From positions 3,006,501-3,070,500 of the forward strand of contig NZ_CP141608.1 in assembly GCF_035581345.1 (NCBI RefSeq): 64,000 nt of DNA, given 5' to 3'. The notes beneath the pieces were generated by a model. The model did not search any database. It saw nothing but the letters and a program-made list of their open reading frames with translations, and was not told the DNA's origin. Source of the DNA: Pseudomonas sp. JQ170C (lineage in GTDB: Bacteria; Pseudomonadota; Gammaproteobacteria; Pseudomonadales; Pseudomonadaceae). This document shows, piece after piece, positions 34,939-44,032 of the stretch. How positions within the stretch are numbered: the stretch's first letter is position 1; each line of letters begins with the position of its first letter. The position numbers were made by a program, and so were the translations under genes.

Positions 34939-35427
34939 TCACAATGCAGGCAGCGTCGATATACTTTGGGCCTCGGCAACGATCCAGTCGACGAACGCTT
35001 GCACTTCTGGACGCTGCCTGGCATCAGGACGGGTGACTGCGTAATAGGCGAAGCGTGAAGGCCAGGGCTTGTCCAAGGCCACAACCAATCCTCCGGCATC
35101 AATGTCTTCCTGGGCATGGGTGTCCTGGACCAGGGCAATTCCCTGCCCCGCTGCTGCCGCACGTAGCAGCAACAGGTCCTCTTCAAAGCTCATCCCACGC
35201 CGTCCCTCGTCCCCCACTTGCACGCCATGGGCTTGCAACCACAGCACCCAGTCAGCTCGATCACCATCCTGCAGCAGGGGATAATTGAGGCAATCGACCG
35301 GCTCACGAATCAAAGGCCCTTGGGCGAGTAACTGTGGGCATGCAACCGGTAACAATACCGGCGCCATCAACCGAATCGACTCCAACCCCTTGTAGTTGCC
35401 CAGCCCGTGTCGCAACGCTAACTCCTG
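34939..35427 (-). pseudogene. LysR-type regulator remnant (C-terminal ligand domain only)
   Basis: The minus strand encodes the second half of a GcvA-like LysR effector domain, from ELALRHGLGNYKGLES to a normal C-terminus. Upstream the frame continues into sequence with no LysR similarity, and no HTH is present. The DNA-binding half has been lost. The intact frame may be a recent truncation. It lies downstream of the efflux operon in convergent orientation, so it may once have regulated that operon. Confidence 0.75.
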
Positions 35428-35452
35428 GTGATCAAGGACTGATGTCCGTCTA

Positions 35453-35468
35453 GAGTACATTTGTACTC
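35453..35468. promoter_or_regulatory. Operator-like palindrome GAGTACA-TT-TGTACTC
   Basis: A perfect 7-bp inverted repeat with a TT spacer. A related half-site (TTTGTACAGAGTGATAC) lies about 20 bp further on. It lies between the LysR break point and the next plus-strand gene, and resembles a dimeric repressor site (TetR type). The regulator is not in the window. Confidence 0.5.
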
Positions 35469-35604
35469 CAGCACCAATAGACGTTTGTACAGAGTGATAC
35501 ACGACAGCCCTTTCCGGACATATCCCGGATAAAGCCCGTTGGCACCATGGCGCTTCAAACCGCGGTGGCATCCCGCACGCCGCGTTCAAGCTGTGGAGCC
35601 ACCC

Positions 35605-36375
35605 ATGAACCCTCCCACCGAAAACGCCAACCTCAAGGGTTGGCGATTGTTCTTCCTGCTTTCATTGCTGGTGCTGATCGTCACTTCGCTCGCCCTATGG
35701 GCCCAACCACAGTGGCTGGAGGCGCTGCGCAGCGCGATCCGCACCACGGCACGTACTTCATTCGTGCTGTTCCTCGCCACCTTCCTCGCGTCATCTCTGG
35801 CAGTTCTGGTGCCGAGTAGTTTCACCCGCAGACTATTGAGCGAACGGCGCTTTCTGGGCCTGGCCTTTGCCTTTTCCCACGCCGTTCATGCGGTGCTGAT
35901 ATTCCTCTATGTGAAGTTTTTCCCAGAAACCTTCTGGCATGGCCGTAGCGCTGCCGCGAACATTCCCGGTTCCATCGGTTATGTATTCATCATCTTGCTG
36001 ACCATCACGTCCTTTCCCGCTGCGGTGAAGATGCTCGGCGCCCGGCTTTGGAAAGGTCTGCACAGCACCGGCAGTTGGGTGATTGCCGGGGTGTTCTTCC
36101 TGTCGTTCTACAAGCGCATTCCCTTGGGTTCCTGGTACCCGCTGGGCTTTGCACTGATCTTCAGCGCCATTGCCTTCAAGCTCATCGCCAAGCTGGCCGT
36201 ACGCATGCGCCGAATCGCCCGCCCGGCCGTGATCGCGCAGCGAACGGGCGTCGTTGGCAATGTAGACAAACAGAACGCGCAGACGATCATCCATCGGACA
36301 TTTCCTCGGTCTGTTGGAGGTCTCCACCCGCTTGGACTTCCCTCCCCCTCGGCAATTTCTGTAAGGAAAATTTAA
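35605..36375 (+). CDS. Ferric-reductase-like transmembrane protein
   Basis: A 256-residue membrane protein with about six hydrophobic segments and the ferric-reductase-like (MsrQ/YedZ-related) fold. The sequence shows conserved histidines suited to haem (SHAVHAVLIFLYVKFF; LWKGLHSTGSWVI). The start at 35605 has GGAG 6 bases upstream. The last 45 residues are not hydrophobic and look poorly conserved. No MsrP-like partner is next to it, so a function in methionine sulfoxide repair is only a possibility. Confidence 0.7.
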   Translation: MNPPTENANLKGWRLFFLLSLLVLIVTSLALWAQPQWLEALRSAIRTTARTSFVLFLATFLASSLAVLVPSSFTRRLLSERRFLGLAFAFSHAVHAVLIFLYVKFFPETFWHGRSAAANIPGSIGYVFIILLTITSFPAAVKMLGARLWKGLHSTGSWVIAGVFFLSFYKRIPLGSWYPLGFALIFSAIAFKLIAKLAVRMRRIARPAVIAQRTGVVGNVDKQNAQTIIHRTFPRSVGGLHPLGLPSPSAISVRKI

Positions 36376-36503
36376 TCCGCTGGGTGGCCAGGCCGACGAC
36401 AGAACGCAAAAAGCCGGGTACAGCTGCAACGCTGCGCGCGCTCAAGCGCTGCATTGAGCAGCACCTGACGCGCAGCGGTATTCAGCCAAGGGTTCGGCGT
36501 GCA

Positions 36504-36519
36504 CGAGCCTGCTGGCTCG
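36504..36519. repeat. REP-like hairpin CGAGCC-TGCT-GGCTCG after algA
   Basis: A short hairpin 15 bp past the algA stop, of a type common between genes in Pseudomonas. It may also act in transcription termination of the alginate operon. The gap 36376-36534 holds no supported gene. Confidence 0.55.
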
Positions 36520-36534
36520 CTCCAGTGCTTTGGC

Positions 36535-37992
36535 TCAAGCGCCGGCGACCAGTTTGGCAGCCACGAGCGCCTCGCCGGTCCGTCCATAGACATCCTCCAG
36601 GCGCTCGATGTCGTCCTCGCCCAGGTAGCTGCCGGACTGCACCTCGATGATCTCCAGCGGGATCTTGCCGGGGTTGGCCAGACGGTGCACCGAGGCGATC
36701 GGGATGTAGGTGGACTGGTTCTCGGTCAGCAGGAACACCCTGTCGTCACAGGTCACCCGGGCGGTGCCGGATACCACGATCCAGTGCTCGGCGCGGTGGT
36801 GGTGCATCTGCAGCGACAACTGCGCGCCGGGCTTCACGGTGATGCGCTTGACCTGGTGGCGAATGCCGTTGTCCACCGAGTCGTAGCAGCCCCAAGGACG
36901 ATTTACCGCACAATGGCTCTGGGTTTCCGTGCGCCCCTGCAGATCCAGGCTATTGACCAGTGCCTTGACGTCCTGAACCGAATTCTTGTGGGCGATCATC
37001 ACGGCATCCTTGGTTTCTACTACCACCAGATCGTCCACGCCGACCAAGGCCACCAGCTTGCCGCTGCTGTGTACAAAGCTGTTGCGGCTGTCGTGGCTCA
37101 TCACATCGCCCTTGAGCACGTTGCCAGCCTGGTCCTTTTCATGCACTTCCCACAGGGAGGACCAGTTGCCCACGTCGTTCCAGCCGGCGGCAAGCGGCAC
37201 CACGCAGGCGTGGGAGGTCTTCTCCATCACCGCGTAGTCGATGGAGTTGTCCGGGCAGCACTCGAAGGCGTCGGTATCGATGCTCATGGCATTGCCGAAG
37301 CGATGACTGCGCTCCATGGCCAGCGCACAGGTGTCATAGATGTCCGGCGCGTGCTTGAGCAACTCGTCCAGGTACCGGCTGGCACGGAACAGGAACATGC
37401 CGCTGTTCCAGTAATAGCCACCCGCGCGGACGAGCTCGCGGGCCAGTTCTGCATTGGGTTTCTCAACGAAGTGGCTGACCCGGTAGGTGCCGGGATAGGC
37501 GCCGCCGGCGTCACCTGCGCGGGTCGCCTTGATGTAGCCGAAGCCGGTATCGGGACGCGCGACCGGGACGCCGAACAACACCATCTCCCCTTCTTCGGCC
37601 GCCCCGCGCGCCACTTCCAGTGCCTGGTGCAGCGCTGGCGTGTCTTCGATCACATGGTCGGCCGGCAGCACCAGCATCAGCTCGTCGCGACCTTCGGCCA
37701 GCAGTTGCAAGGCAGCCATCGCCACGGCTGGCGCGGTATTGCGGCCGAAAGGTTCGAGCAGTGTCGAGTGCCCCTCGACGCCGATCGCCTTTAGTTGCTC
37801 GTTGACGATAAAGCGGTGCTCATGGTTGCACACGATCAGCGGGCTCTGCATACCTTCAAAGGCCAGGCGCTGCAGGGTCTGCTGGAACAGCGAGAGCTCG
37901 CCGGTCAGGGCGAGGAACTGCTTGGGGTACTGCTTGCGCGACAGGGGCCACAAGCGGGAACCACTGCCACCAGAAAGGATTACCGGAATCAT
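36535..37992 (-). CDS. algA: Mannose-6-phosphate isomerase / GDP-mannose pyrophosphorylase
   Basis: A 485-residue bifunctional enzyme that makes GDP-mannose, the alginate precursor. The N-terminal nucleotidyltransferase domain carries the signature GGSGSRLWPLSRKQYPKQF and FGRNTAPAVAMAAL. The C-terminal cupin carries the isomerase metal site (QMHHHRAEHWIVVSGTA). I use the ATG at 37992, preceded by GGAGG at 8 bases, because it begins directly with the family's MIPVILSGG. It is the last gene of the alginate operon. Here its upstream neighbour is algL rather than algF, with a 95-bp gap. Confidence 0.97.
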   Translation of the reverse strand: MIPVILSGGSGSRLWPLSRKQYPKQFLALTGELSLFQQTLQRLAFEGMQSPLIVCNHEHRFIVNEQLKAIGVEGHSTLLEPFGRNTAPAVAMAALQLLAEGRDELMLVLPADHVIEDTPALHQALEVARGAAEEGEMVLFGVPVARPDTGFGYIKATRAGDAGGAYPGTYRVSHFVEKPNAELARELVRAGGYYWNSGMFLFRASRYLDELLKHAPDIYDTCALAMERSHRFGNAMSIDTDAFECCPDNSIDYAVMEKTSHACVVPLAAGWNDVGNWSSLWEVHEKDQAGNVLKGDVMSHDSRNSFVHSSGKLVALVGVDDLVVVETKDAVMIAHKNSVQDVKALVNSLDLQGRTETQSHCAVNRPWGCYDSVDNGIRHQVKRITVKPGAQLSLQMHHHRAEHWIVVSGTARVTCDDRVFLLTENQSTYIPIASVHRLANPGKIPLEIIEVQSGSYLGEDDIERLEDVYGRTGEALVAAKLVAGA

Positions 37993-38087
37993 GGGAGACG
38001 CCTCCATTAAAGTTCCATTTCAAATTCATACGTGTCCCCGCCGAGGCCGTGCCTCGGAAAACCGGGAAATTGGATGCATCGATGCAA

Positions 38088-39194
38088 TCAGGGGTTGAAC
38101 AGCTGGGTGACATTCCCTCCTAGCCGATAGGTCTCCAGGGGTTCCAGGGATCGCCGCCAGGCGTCGGTCTCGGCCGAGCAGCGATAAAGTGTGCAATAGG
38201 GTTCCAGCCAGGCGAACTTGCCGTCCTCCTGCAAATCTTCCAGCTCCTGCAGGTAGCCGGTCCGGGCCTGGAAAAGGCGTGGGTTGTGCACGCCCGTTTC
38301 GACCCGCCGGGCGAGCCGCTGCAAGGCGCCGCCGTTGACGCCACGCAGGTCTACTCCATTGGCCTGGGCGAATGCCGAGATCATCATCAGCGGCCCCAGG
38401 CTGTAGTTGTGGTAGGCCAGTGCCCGGGTGTGCCGGGACAGTTCCAGCGGCAGGTAGCCCTCGACGTCGACCTGCTCCACGCCATGGCGGTACTGCTCTA
38501 CCGCCCAGTCGAACAGGTCCTGGCGGTCGAGCACCACGGCACTTGCCATCACCGCCCAGGCGGCCCAGTACTGGTGGTTGTTACGCCGCTCGCGCGGTTG
38601 CTCGTTCCAGTCCTGCACCACCTGGTCGGCGAGCCGGGCGAACCACTGCTCGATGGCGCGCGTTTCGGCCTCATGCCCACGCAAGGGTTCGGAGCCGGAG
38701 AACTGCAGCCGCAGATAGGCGGCGGACAGACTTCCCAGCGCCCATTTGCGCACCGACTTGCCGGTGTGGTTGTAATTTCGGCTGAGCAGCGCGTCGGCTT
38801 CGGCCCATGTGTTCAACCAGGCCAGGGCGCAGTCGGCGTATTCCTGGCGGCCGTCCTCCAGATACTTGCCGACCAGTTTGTTCACGCCGCTTTCCAGCGC
38901 ACGCACCTCGCCGGTCAGCCGCTTGTAGCGCGCCGCGGCCTGCGGGTTCAGCTTGTCCCTGGCCGAGTCCGAGCCTTCGTACTTGCTCGGAAACTGCAAG
39001 TCACCCGTGTAGGGCTCGGGTGCCCCGGCACAGGCCGGTTTCTTGCCCGTGGGGGGCGGCGCGGCCAGGTAGTAGCCGCTGGGCGGCACCAGGCGGGCAC
39101 CAGCGTTGTCTTCCAGGGGCTTGCTGCAGCCGGCGACCAACAGCAGGCCCAGGCCGGTCAGCGCCATCCGCGAACAGATCAGGCTGGGTTTCAT
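38088..39194 (-). CDS. algL: Alginate lyase, lipoprotein form, displaced in the operon
   Basis: A 368-residue alginate lyase, which cleaves alginate left in the periplasm during polymer secretion. The catalytic signature NNHxYW is present (RRNNHQYWAAWAVM), as are KWALGSLSAAYLRLQF and the late WLEPYC. The start at 39194 is preferred because GAGGA lies 6 bases upstream. The signal sequence ends in a lipobox (LLVAGC), so it is predicted to be lipid-anchored, whereas P. aeruginosa AlgL is soluble. Its position between algF and algA is unusual: it normally sits between algX and algI. Confidence 0.93.
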   Translation of the reverse strand: MKPSLICSRMALTGLGLLLVAGCSKPLEDNAGARLVPPSGYYLAAPPPTGKKPACAGAPEPYTGDLQFPSKYEGSDSARDKLNPQAAARYKRLTGEVRALESGVNKLVGKYLEDGRQEYADCALAWLNTWAEADALLSRNYNHTGKSVRKWALGSLSAAYLRLQFSGSEPLRGHEAETRAIEQWFARLADQVVQDWNEQPRERRNNHQYWAAWAVMASAVVLDRQDLFDWAVEQYRHGVEQVDVEGYLPLELSRHTRALAYHNYSLGPLMMISAFAQANGVDLRGVNGGALQRLARRVETGVHNPRLFQARTGYLQELEDLQEDGKFAWLEPYCTLYRCSAETDAWRRSLEPLETYRLGGNVTQLFNP

Positions 39195-39203
39195 AGCCAT
39201 TCC

Positions 39204-39851
39204 TCAGTTGGTCGCGACCGGACGCTTGACCCAGGCCGGTGACAGCTTGTCGGCGGAACCGGTGACGAACAGGCTGACCACTTCGCCGCGCTCCAGCACC
39301 AGCGGGTCAAGGTCACGAATCTTGCGGTCGCCGGCGTACAGCGTCAGGCGCACCTTGACCGGGTTGATCTCGCGCTCGCCTCGGGCGTTGGCCGATACCG
39401 GGCGGATGACCTCGGTACGACCGTCGGCGGTTTTGATCGACAAGGCGGTGTCAGAAAGATTCTGCAGGCGCAGCAGCGACTTCTGGCGATTCTTGAACGG
39501 CGGCTCCTCCACCAGCTCCAGCTTTCCACTCGGCATCTGCACCAGTGTGTAGTAGCGCTCGGCGTCGAGCTTCACGGCCAGGCTCTTGCCGTCCGCGCTG
39601 GCGGTGTAGCTGCCGGCCGGCAGAAAGGCGAAATCGCTGCTGCTTTTGGCGCCCAGGTCGTTGATGCGGACAGGGCCGAGGTTGGCGTCAAAACTGCTGC
39701 TTGCGGCGTTGAAGCCGCGCACGAAGGCCGAGCCGTTCGGTGCCGCCGGACCGTAGAGCGCCGCTTCGTCAGCCATCGCCCACGGGGCGGACAGGCCAAG
39801 CAGCAGGCTGCCCAGGCGCAGGGTGTAGGACATCGAGGAAAAAAGGGACAT
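39204..39851 (-). CDS. algF: Alginate O-acetylation protein AlgF
   Basis: A 215-residue secreted protein needed for alginate acetylation in the periplasm. A Sec signal peptide (cleavage near AMA-DE) is followed by ALYGPAAPNGSAFVRGFN, typical of AlgF. The rest consists of two small beta domains. AGGAG lies 8 bases before the ATG. It is separated from algJ by 10 bases and from algL by 9, so the three are transcribed together. Confidence 0.93.
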   Translation of the reverse strand: MSLFSSMSYTLRLGSLLLGLSAPWAMADEAALYGPAAPNGSAFVRGFNAASSSFDANLGPVRINDLGAKSSSDFAFLPAGSYTASADGKSLAVKLDAERYYTLVQMPSGKLELVEEPPFKNRQKSLLRLQNLSDTALSIKTADGRTEVIRPVSANARGEREINPVKVRLTLYAGDRKIRDLDPLVLERGEVVSLFVTGSADKLSPAWVKRPVATN

Positions 39852-39861
39852 ACAGGTTCTC

Positions 39862-41022
39862 CTAAGGTTGAGGGCCAGTGGCGGTTTGCAGCGCTGCGCG
39901 GCTGGCCGCTTTCTCGTCGTTGCGCAGCCGGGCGAGCCAGGCCGCGTCGAGCTTGGACAGGTCGCTGGGTAGCATCAGATAGCGCTCGGGAAACTCCCAG
40001 ATCACCAGGCGCAGCCCGGCGAGCTCTTTATCCCCCTGTTGCAGCAGGTTCAGCATGGGCACCAGCGGGCCCCTGCCCTCCTCGGCGTAATTGAGCAGAT
40101 CGCTGCCCAGGGCCTGTTTCAGGGCACCGGCGAAGTTCCAGTTCGCGTTGGCGCTGTAGCTGGTCCCGACCAGGGCGATCGCCGGTTGGGCGTCGACGAA
40201 CAGCGCATCCTCGGCGCTCTCCTCCTGCCCCTCGGCGGCCCGGGTCAGGCGCAGGCGCAACTGCTCGGCCGGTAGCTGCCGGTCGGCGAAGTACGGCTCC
40301 AGGGGCAGGAAACTCAGCAGGTCACCTTTGTGCTCCCGGCTGTCGACAGCCTCGGTGACGAAGGTCTGGTCGCCATGCTGCCAGATACCCTGCCGCGCCA
40401 GATGCTCCGCCAGACTCCTGGCCGCGACCTCTGCGCCGAACGGAGTCCAGTGGGTATCGGTGCGCAGGAACACCGGTTCCTGCGCCTTCGCCTCCCGCAG
40501 GGCAGGCAACAGATCCGGCCCGTTCACCCCGGTTTGGCGCATCATCTCGTGGGCCTTTGGGTACAGGCGCTGCTGGGCCAGCGCGGGGCGATCGTCGTTC
40601 AGATGCTCCGGATAGAGCCGGGCCTTGGCTGGCAGGAGCGCCAGCACCAGTGTTACCCCACGACGCTCGAGTTCCAGCCGTACCGCGTTCACCAATCGCC
40701 AGTTGTCCTGCAACTGATCGGGTTGGGTCGCAGGCTTGAACTCCTCGTCCGAGAAGAGCCAGCCGTCCTGGCCGATGACCACGCCCTGGCGGCCTTCGCC
40801 GAACAGCGTGTAGCTCGCCAGCGCCCAGAGGTTGGTGCCCAGTTGCTTGACCGGGAATTCGGCGTCGTAGTGCTTCTCGAAGGCCTGCGTCAGTTTGCCG
40901 TCCAGCACGCTGGTTTCGCTGGCTGCGGAAAAGCCCAATACCGCGCGCAGCGACCACAGGCACAGCGCCAGCAACAAACTGCAGAAAAGCAGGCTGTAGA
41001 GCAGGTTCAGGGTTCTGTTCAT
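39862..41022 (-). CDS. algJ: Alginate O-acetyltransferase AlgJ
   Basis: A 386-residue SGNH-like protein anchored by an N-terminal membrane segment (about 8-28). The catalytic residues are visible: Asp189 and His191 in RTDTHWTPFG, and Ser288 in VGTSYS. It receives acetyl groups from AlgI in the periplasm and is related to AlgX. The gaps to its neighbours are 12 and 10 bases. All key residues are intact. Confidence 0.95.
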   Translation of the reverse strand: MNRTLNLLYSLLFCSLLLALCLWSLRAVLGFSAASETSVLDGKLTQAFEKHYDAEFPVKQLGTNLWALASYTLFGEGRQGVVIGQDGWLFSDEEFKPATQPDQLQDNWRLVNAVRLELERRGVTLVLALLPAKARLYPEHLNDDRPALAQQRLYPKAHEMMRQTGVNGPDLLPALREAKAQEPVFLRTDTHWTPFGAEVAARSLAEHLARQGIWQHGDQTFVTEAVDSREHKGDLLSFLPLEPYFADRQLPAEQLRLRLTRAAEGQEESAEDALFVDAQPAIALVGTSYSANANWNFAGALKQALGSDLLNYAEEGRGPLVPMLNLLQQGDKELAGLRLVIWEFPERYLMLPSDLSKLDAAWLARLRNDEKAASRAALQTATGPQP

Positions 41023-41034
41023 CGTCGGTTCCCC

Positions 41035-42522
41035 TCAGAACTGGAAATACAGGAAGGGCGAGAAGCTTTGCGCCGAGAGCTTTAACACCGAGACGGTGAA
41101 CAGCAGCAGCACGGCAGTGTGGAAGGCCACGGCGCCGATCCGCAGACGCGCCACGGCGGCGCTGCCGTTGGCGTTGATGGCGATGCCGTCGTGGTCTTCA
41201 CGGATGCTGGCTTTGGGCGCGCCGGCCAGTGGCTGGGCGTGGAACTGGCGGATGCCGAAGATGGCCAGCACGACATAGGCCAGCACCAGGGTGGCGATCT
41301 GCAGGCTGGTGAGCTGGGCGCGCAAGAGTTCGGAGAGCTGCCAGTCGGCAAAGCTGAACATGGCCGCGTACATGCGCCAGGCCACGTCGAGGTTCTCGGC
41401 GCGGAAGATCACCCAGCCGATCACCACCAGCAGGAAGGTGAAGGCCCACTTCAGCGGGTAGAGCACCCGTGGCGCGGCGTCCACGCCCAGGGCACGCTCA
41501 ATGGCCAGCCAGGCGCCGTGCCAGGCGCCCCAGAGGATGTAGGTGAAGTTGGCGCCGTGCCACAGGCCGCCCAACAGCATGGTCAGGAACAAGTTGCGGT
41601 AAGTCTGGAAGGTGGTGCCGCGGTTGCCGCCCAGGCTGATGTACAGGTAGTCGCGCAACCAGGTGGAGAGGCTGATGTGCCAGCGTCGCCAGAACTCGGT
41701 AATCGACTGGCTGATGTACGGCTGGTTGAAGTTCTCGATGAAGCGAAAGCCCATCATCAGACCGAGGCCGATGGCCATGTCGCTGTAGCCGGAGAAGTCA
41801 AAGTACAGCTGCGCGGTGTAGGCCAGCGCGCCAAGCCAGGCGTCGCCCATGCTGGGGTCGGAAAGCGCAAAGCAGTGGTCGGCGATGGGCGCGATGCTGT
41901 CAGCAATAAAGACCTTCTTGATGAAGCCTTGCATGAAGCGCGTACAGCCTTCGGCGAACTTGTCCACCGTGTGGGTACGGTGGTTGAACTGGTCCACCAG
42001 GTCGCGAAAGCGCAGCACGGGGCCGGCGATCAGGTGCGGAAAGATCGCCACGAACGCGGCGAAGTCGATCAGGTTGCGGGTGGCCGGGGTGTCGCCGCGG
42101 TACACGTCGATGATGTAGCTGATGGACTCGAAAATATAGAACGAGATCCCGATCGGCAGCAGGATGTGCGTGAGCACGAAGGGCTCCATGCCGAACGAGG
42201 TAATGATGGCATTGAGGCTGTCGACGCCGAAATTGGCGTACTTGAAGTAGCCGAGGACGCAGAGGTCCACCGCCACGCCGAGGAGCAGCCATTTCTGCGC
42301 CGTTTTCGTGCGCACCCCGGCCGCGCCGATGCGCAGGCCGATCCAGTAGTTGAACACGGTCACCACCGCGAACAGCGCCAGAAAGTCGATGCGCCACCAG
42401 GCATAGAAGATGTAGCTAGCGACCAGCAACAGCAGGTTTCGATAGCGCGTCCCGACCAGGTAGTACAAGCCGAGGAAAATCGGCAGGAACAGGAACAGGA
42501 ACACGTTGGAAGAAAAGACCAC
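41035..42522 (-). CDS. algI: MBOAT acetyltransferase AlgI
   Basis: A 495-residue multi-spanning membrane protein that carries acetyl groups across the inner membrane for alginate acetylation. The MBOAT His is in GGLWHGANFTYILWGAWHG, and YFDFSGYSDMAIGLG is also diagnostic. I use the GTG at 42522, which gives the family's standard N-terminus (VFSSNVFLFLFLPIF) and has GGAG 9 bases upstream. The open frame extends 20 residues further without homology. An 82-bp gap separates it from algX, in the place where algL is usually found. Confidence 0.95.
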   Translation of the reverse strand: MVFSSNVFLFLFLPIFLGLYYLVGTRYRNLLLLVASYIFYAWWRIDFLALFAVVTVFNYWIGLRIGAAGVRTKTAQKWLLLGVAVDLCVLGYFKYANFGVDSLNAIITSFGMEPFVLTHILLPIGISFYIFESISYIIDVYRGDTPATRNLIDFAAFVAIFPHLIAGPVLRFRDLVDQFNHRTHTVDKFAEGCTRFMQGFIKKVFIADSIAPIADHCFALSDPSMGDAWLGALAYTAQLYFDFSGYSDMAIGLGLMMGFRFIENFNQPYISQSITEFWRRWHISLSTWLRDYLYISLGGNRGTTFQTYRNLFLTMLLGGLWHGANFTYILWGAWHGAWLAIERALGVDAAPRVLYPLKWAFTFLLVVIGWVIFRAENLDVAWRMYAAMFSFADWQLSELLRAQLTSLQIATLVLAYVVLAIFGIRQFHAQPLAGAPKASIREDHDGIAINANGSAAVARLRIGAVAFHTAVLLLFTVSVLKLSAQSFSPFLYFQF

Positions 42523-42585
42523 GCCCTCAATCTCCGTTTGAATGATCATCGTTGCCCTGAGGAGCCCATGCGCCAAGCACAACCC

Positions 42586-42598
42586 GGCGCAAGGCGCC
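42586..42598. other. Hairpin in the 82-bp algX-algI gap
   Basis: GGCGC-AAG-GCGCC, within an outer CCCG/CGGG pairing. It lies in the gap where algL is found in other Pseudomonas alginate operons and may mark the deletion scar or give partial termination. Confidence 0.45.
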
Positions 42599-42604
42599 CT
42601 CGGG

Positions 42605-44032
42605 TCAATTGGCCTTGGCTTGCATCACGTTTTCAGGTTTGTCCGCCCTGCGGCAGATCTTCGCTTCGACCTGCAGGCCCTGGGGCATGTCTGCCGGCAT
42701 GTCGATTTCAAGGGAGAGCAGCGTCTGCCCTGCCCACTCGGCGTCCTCACGCAAGCGAAAAACAAAGCGGCCGTTGGGCTCGACTTCCCGTGCCCGGCTG
42801 ATCAACAGGTTTTCCCTGGAGCCGGTCATGTACCAGATGGTGCTGCGCAACTCATTGATCACGGGTTTGCTGAACTGGATCTCGACGACGGAGTCCTCAC
42901 TGCGGATCGGCTTGACCCCGGTGTTGACCAACACCTCGTTCTTGCCGGGCCGCAGGGCCATCTTCTGGCCCAGGGTCGCCGCTACGTTCCGGCAACCGTT
43001 ATCCAGCAGGGGCATGACCTGGCGGTAGAACGTCGCCATGGCCAGGTCGTAATAGCTGTTGACCTCCCAGATGAGCACCTTCGGCGGCTTGTGCTGGAAG
43101 TCCTGGCTGCCGAGGTACTGCAGCATGGCACTGTGGAAGCCACCGCCTGTCACCGAGCGGTTGTCGACGTCGACGCGGGCGTACTGCTTGAGGAAACCGT
43201 CGAAGTTGTACTGCGCGGAACTGAAACTGGTGCCAACCAGCACCACATCGGGCGTTTCGGTATCGCCAAACAGCTCGGCGCTCTCCTCCTTGGGCTCGGT
43301 CACTGCGCGAGTGAAATACTCGTTGGCGTAACCACTGCCACAGATTTTGCCGAATGCCTGGTTAAGGGAGCCGACCTTGTACAGGTTACCTTCCGTGCGC
43401 GTGGCAAACTCCTTGCGCGCAATCCCCATGAAGACGTCCGACTTACTCAATTCAGCGGCCAGCAATTGCGCGGCCAGCTCAGCACCTTGCGGGGTCCAGT
43501 GGTTGTCGCGCTTGAAGAAGAATTTGCTGCGCACCTCGGCCGGATGGGCCAGCAGCGCGGAGAGGTCCGGCACACGTATGCCCAGGCCGCGCAGATGCTC
43601 GATGGTCGCCAGGTAATTCTTGCGCGACAGTTCGGCATTGAAGCTGCTGCGGTCCTGGGGGCGGAGCATTTCAGTGACGAGCAGGCCACGGGGTGGCAAG
43701 TAGACCATCACCAGCTCCACGCCCCTGGCTTTGAGCGCATCACGCAGATCCTCTAGCAGCTTGAAACCCTCGGGCGTGGTCCCGATGTTGGTCATGAAGT
43801 CGATCTTGCTGCGAAACAGCCAGTCCTCCTGCCCCTGCACCAGTTGGCGGAAATCGCCCAGATCACCGGGGTAGCTGCTGTCCTGCAGCGCCTGCGGGCA
43901 GATCTGGCAGCAGCGCTCGATCGCGTATTGCGGCGCCTCGGCGGCCAGGCTCAGGGAACTGGCGAAAAGCGTCGCAACCGCTGCGGACATCCGCCAGGCC
44001 TGGGCGAAGCGGCTCATTGAACACCCTTTCAT
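42605..44032 (-). CDS. algX: Alginate biosynthesis/acetylation protein AlgX
   Basis: A 475-residue periplasmic SGNH-like acetyltransferase that binds alginate through a C-terminal carbohydrate-binding module. The catalytic Asp176, His178 (KRDNHWTPQG) and Ser269 (VGTSFS) are present. A signal peptide ends near SLA-AE, followed by paired cysteines (CCQIC). The ATG at 44032 overlaps the algG stop (ATGA). An ATG at 44017 with AAGGG 6 bases upstream is an equally good alternative. Confidence 0.95.
   Translation of the reverse strand: MKGCSMSRFAQAWRMSAAVATLFASSLSLAAEAPQYAIERCCQICPQALQDSSYPGDLGDFRQLVQGQEDWLFRSKIDFMTNIGTTPEGFKLLEDLRDALKARGVELVMVYLPPRGLLVTEMLRPQDRSSFNAELSRKNYLATIEHLRGLGIRVPDLSALLAHPAEVRSKFFFKRDNHWTPQGAELAAQLLAAELSKSDVFMGIARKEFATRTEGNLYKVGSLNQAFGKICGSGYANEYFTRAVTEPKEESAELFGDTETPDVVLVGTSFSSAQYNFDGFLKQYARVDVDNRSVTGGGFHSAMLQYLGSQDFQHKPPKVLIWEVNSYYDLAMATFYRQVMPLLDNGCRNVAATLGQKMALRPGKNEVLVNTGVKPIRSEDSVVEIQFSKPVINELRSTIWYMTGSRENLLISRAREVEPNGRFVFRLREDAEWAGQTLLSLEIDMPADMPQGLQVEAKICRRADKPENVMQAKAN

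Noticed and set aside
41119..42801. Plus-strand 560-codon frame opposite algI
   Set aside because: Antisense shadow of algI; no recognisable protein family.
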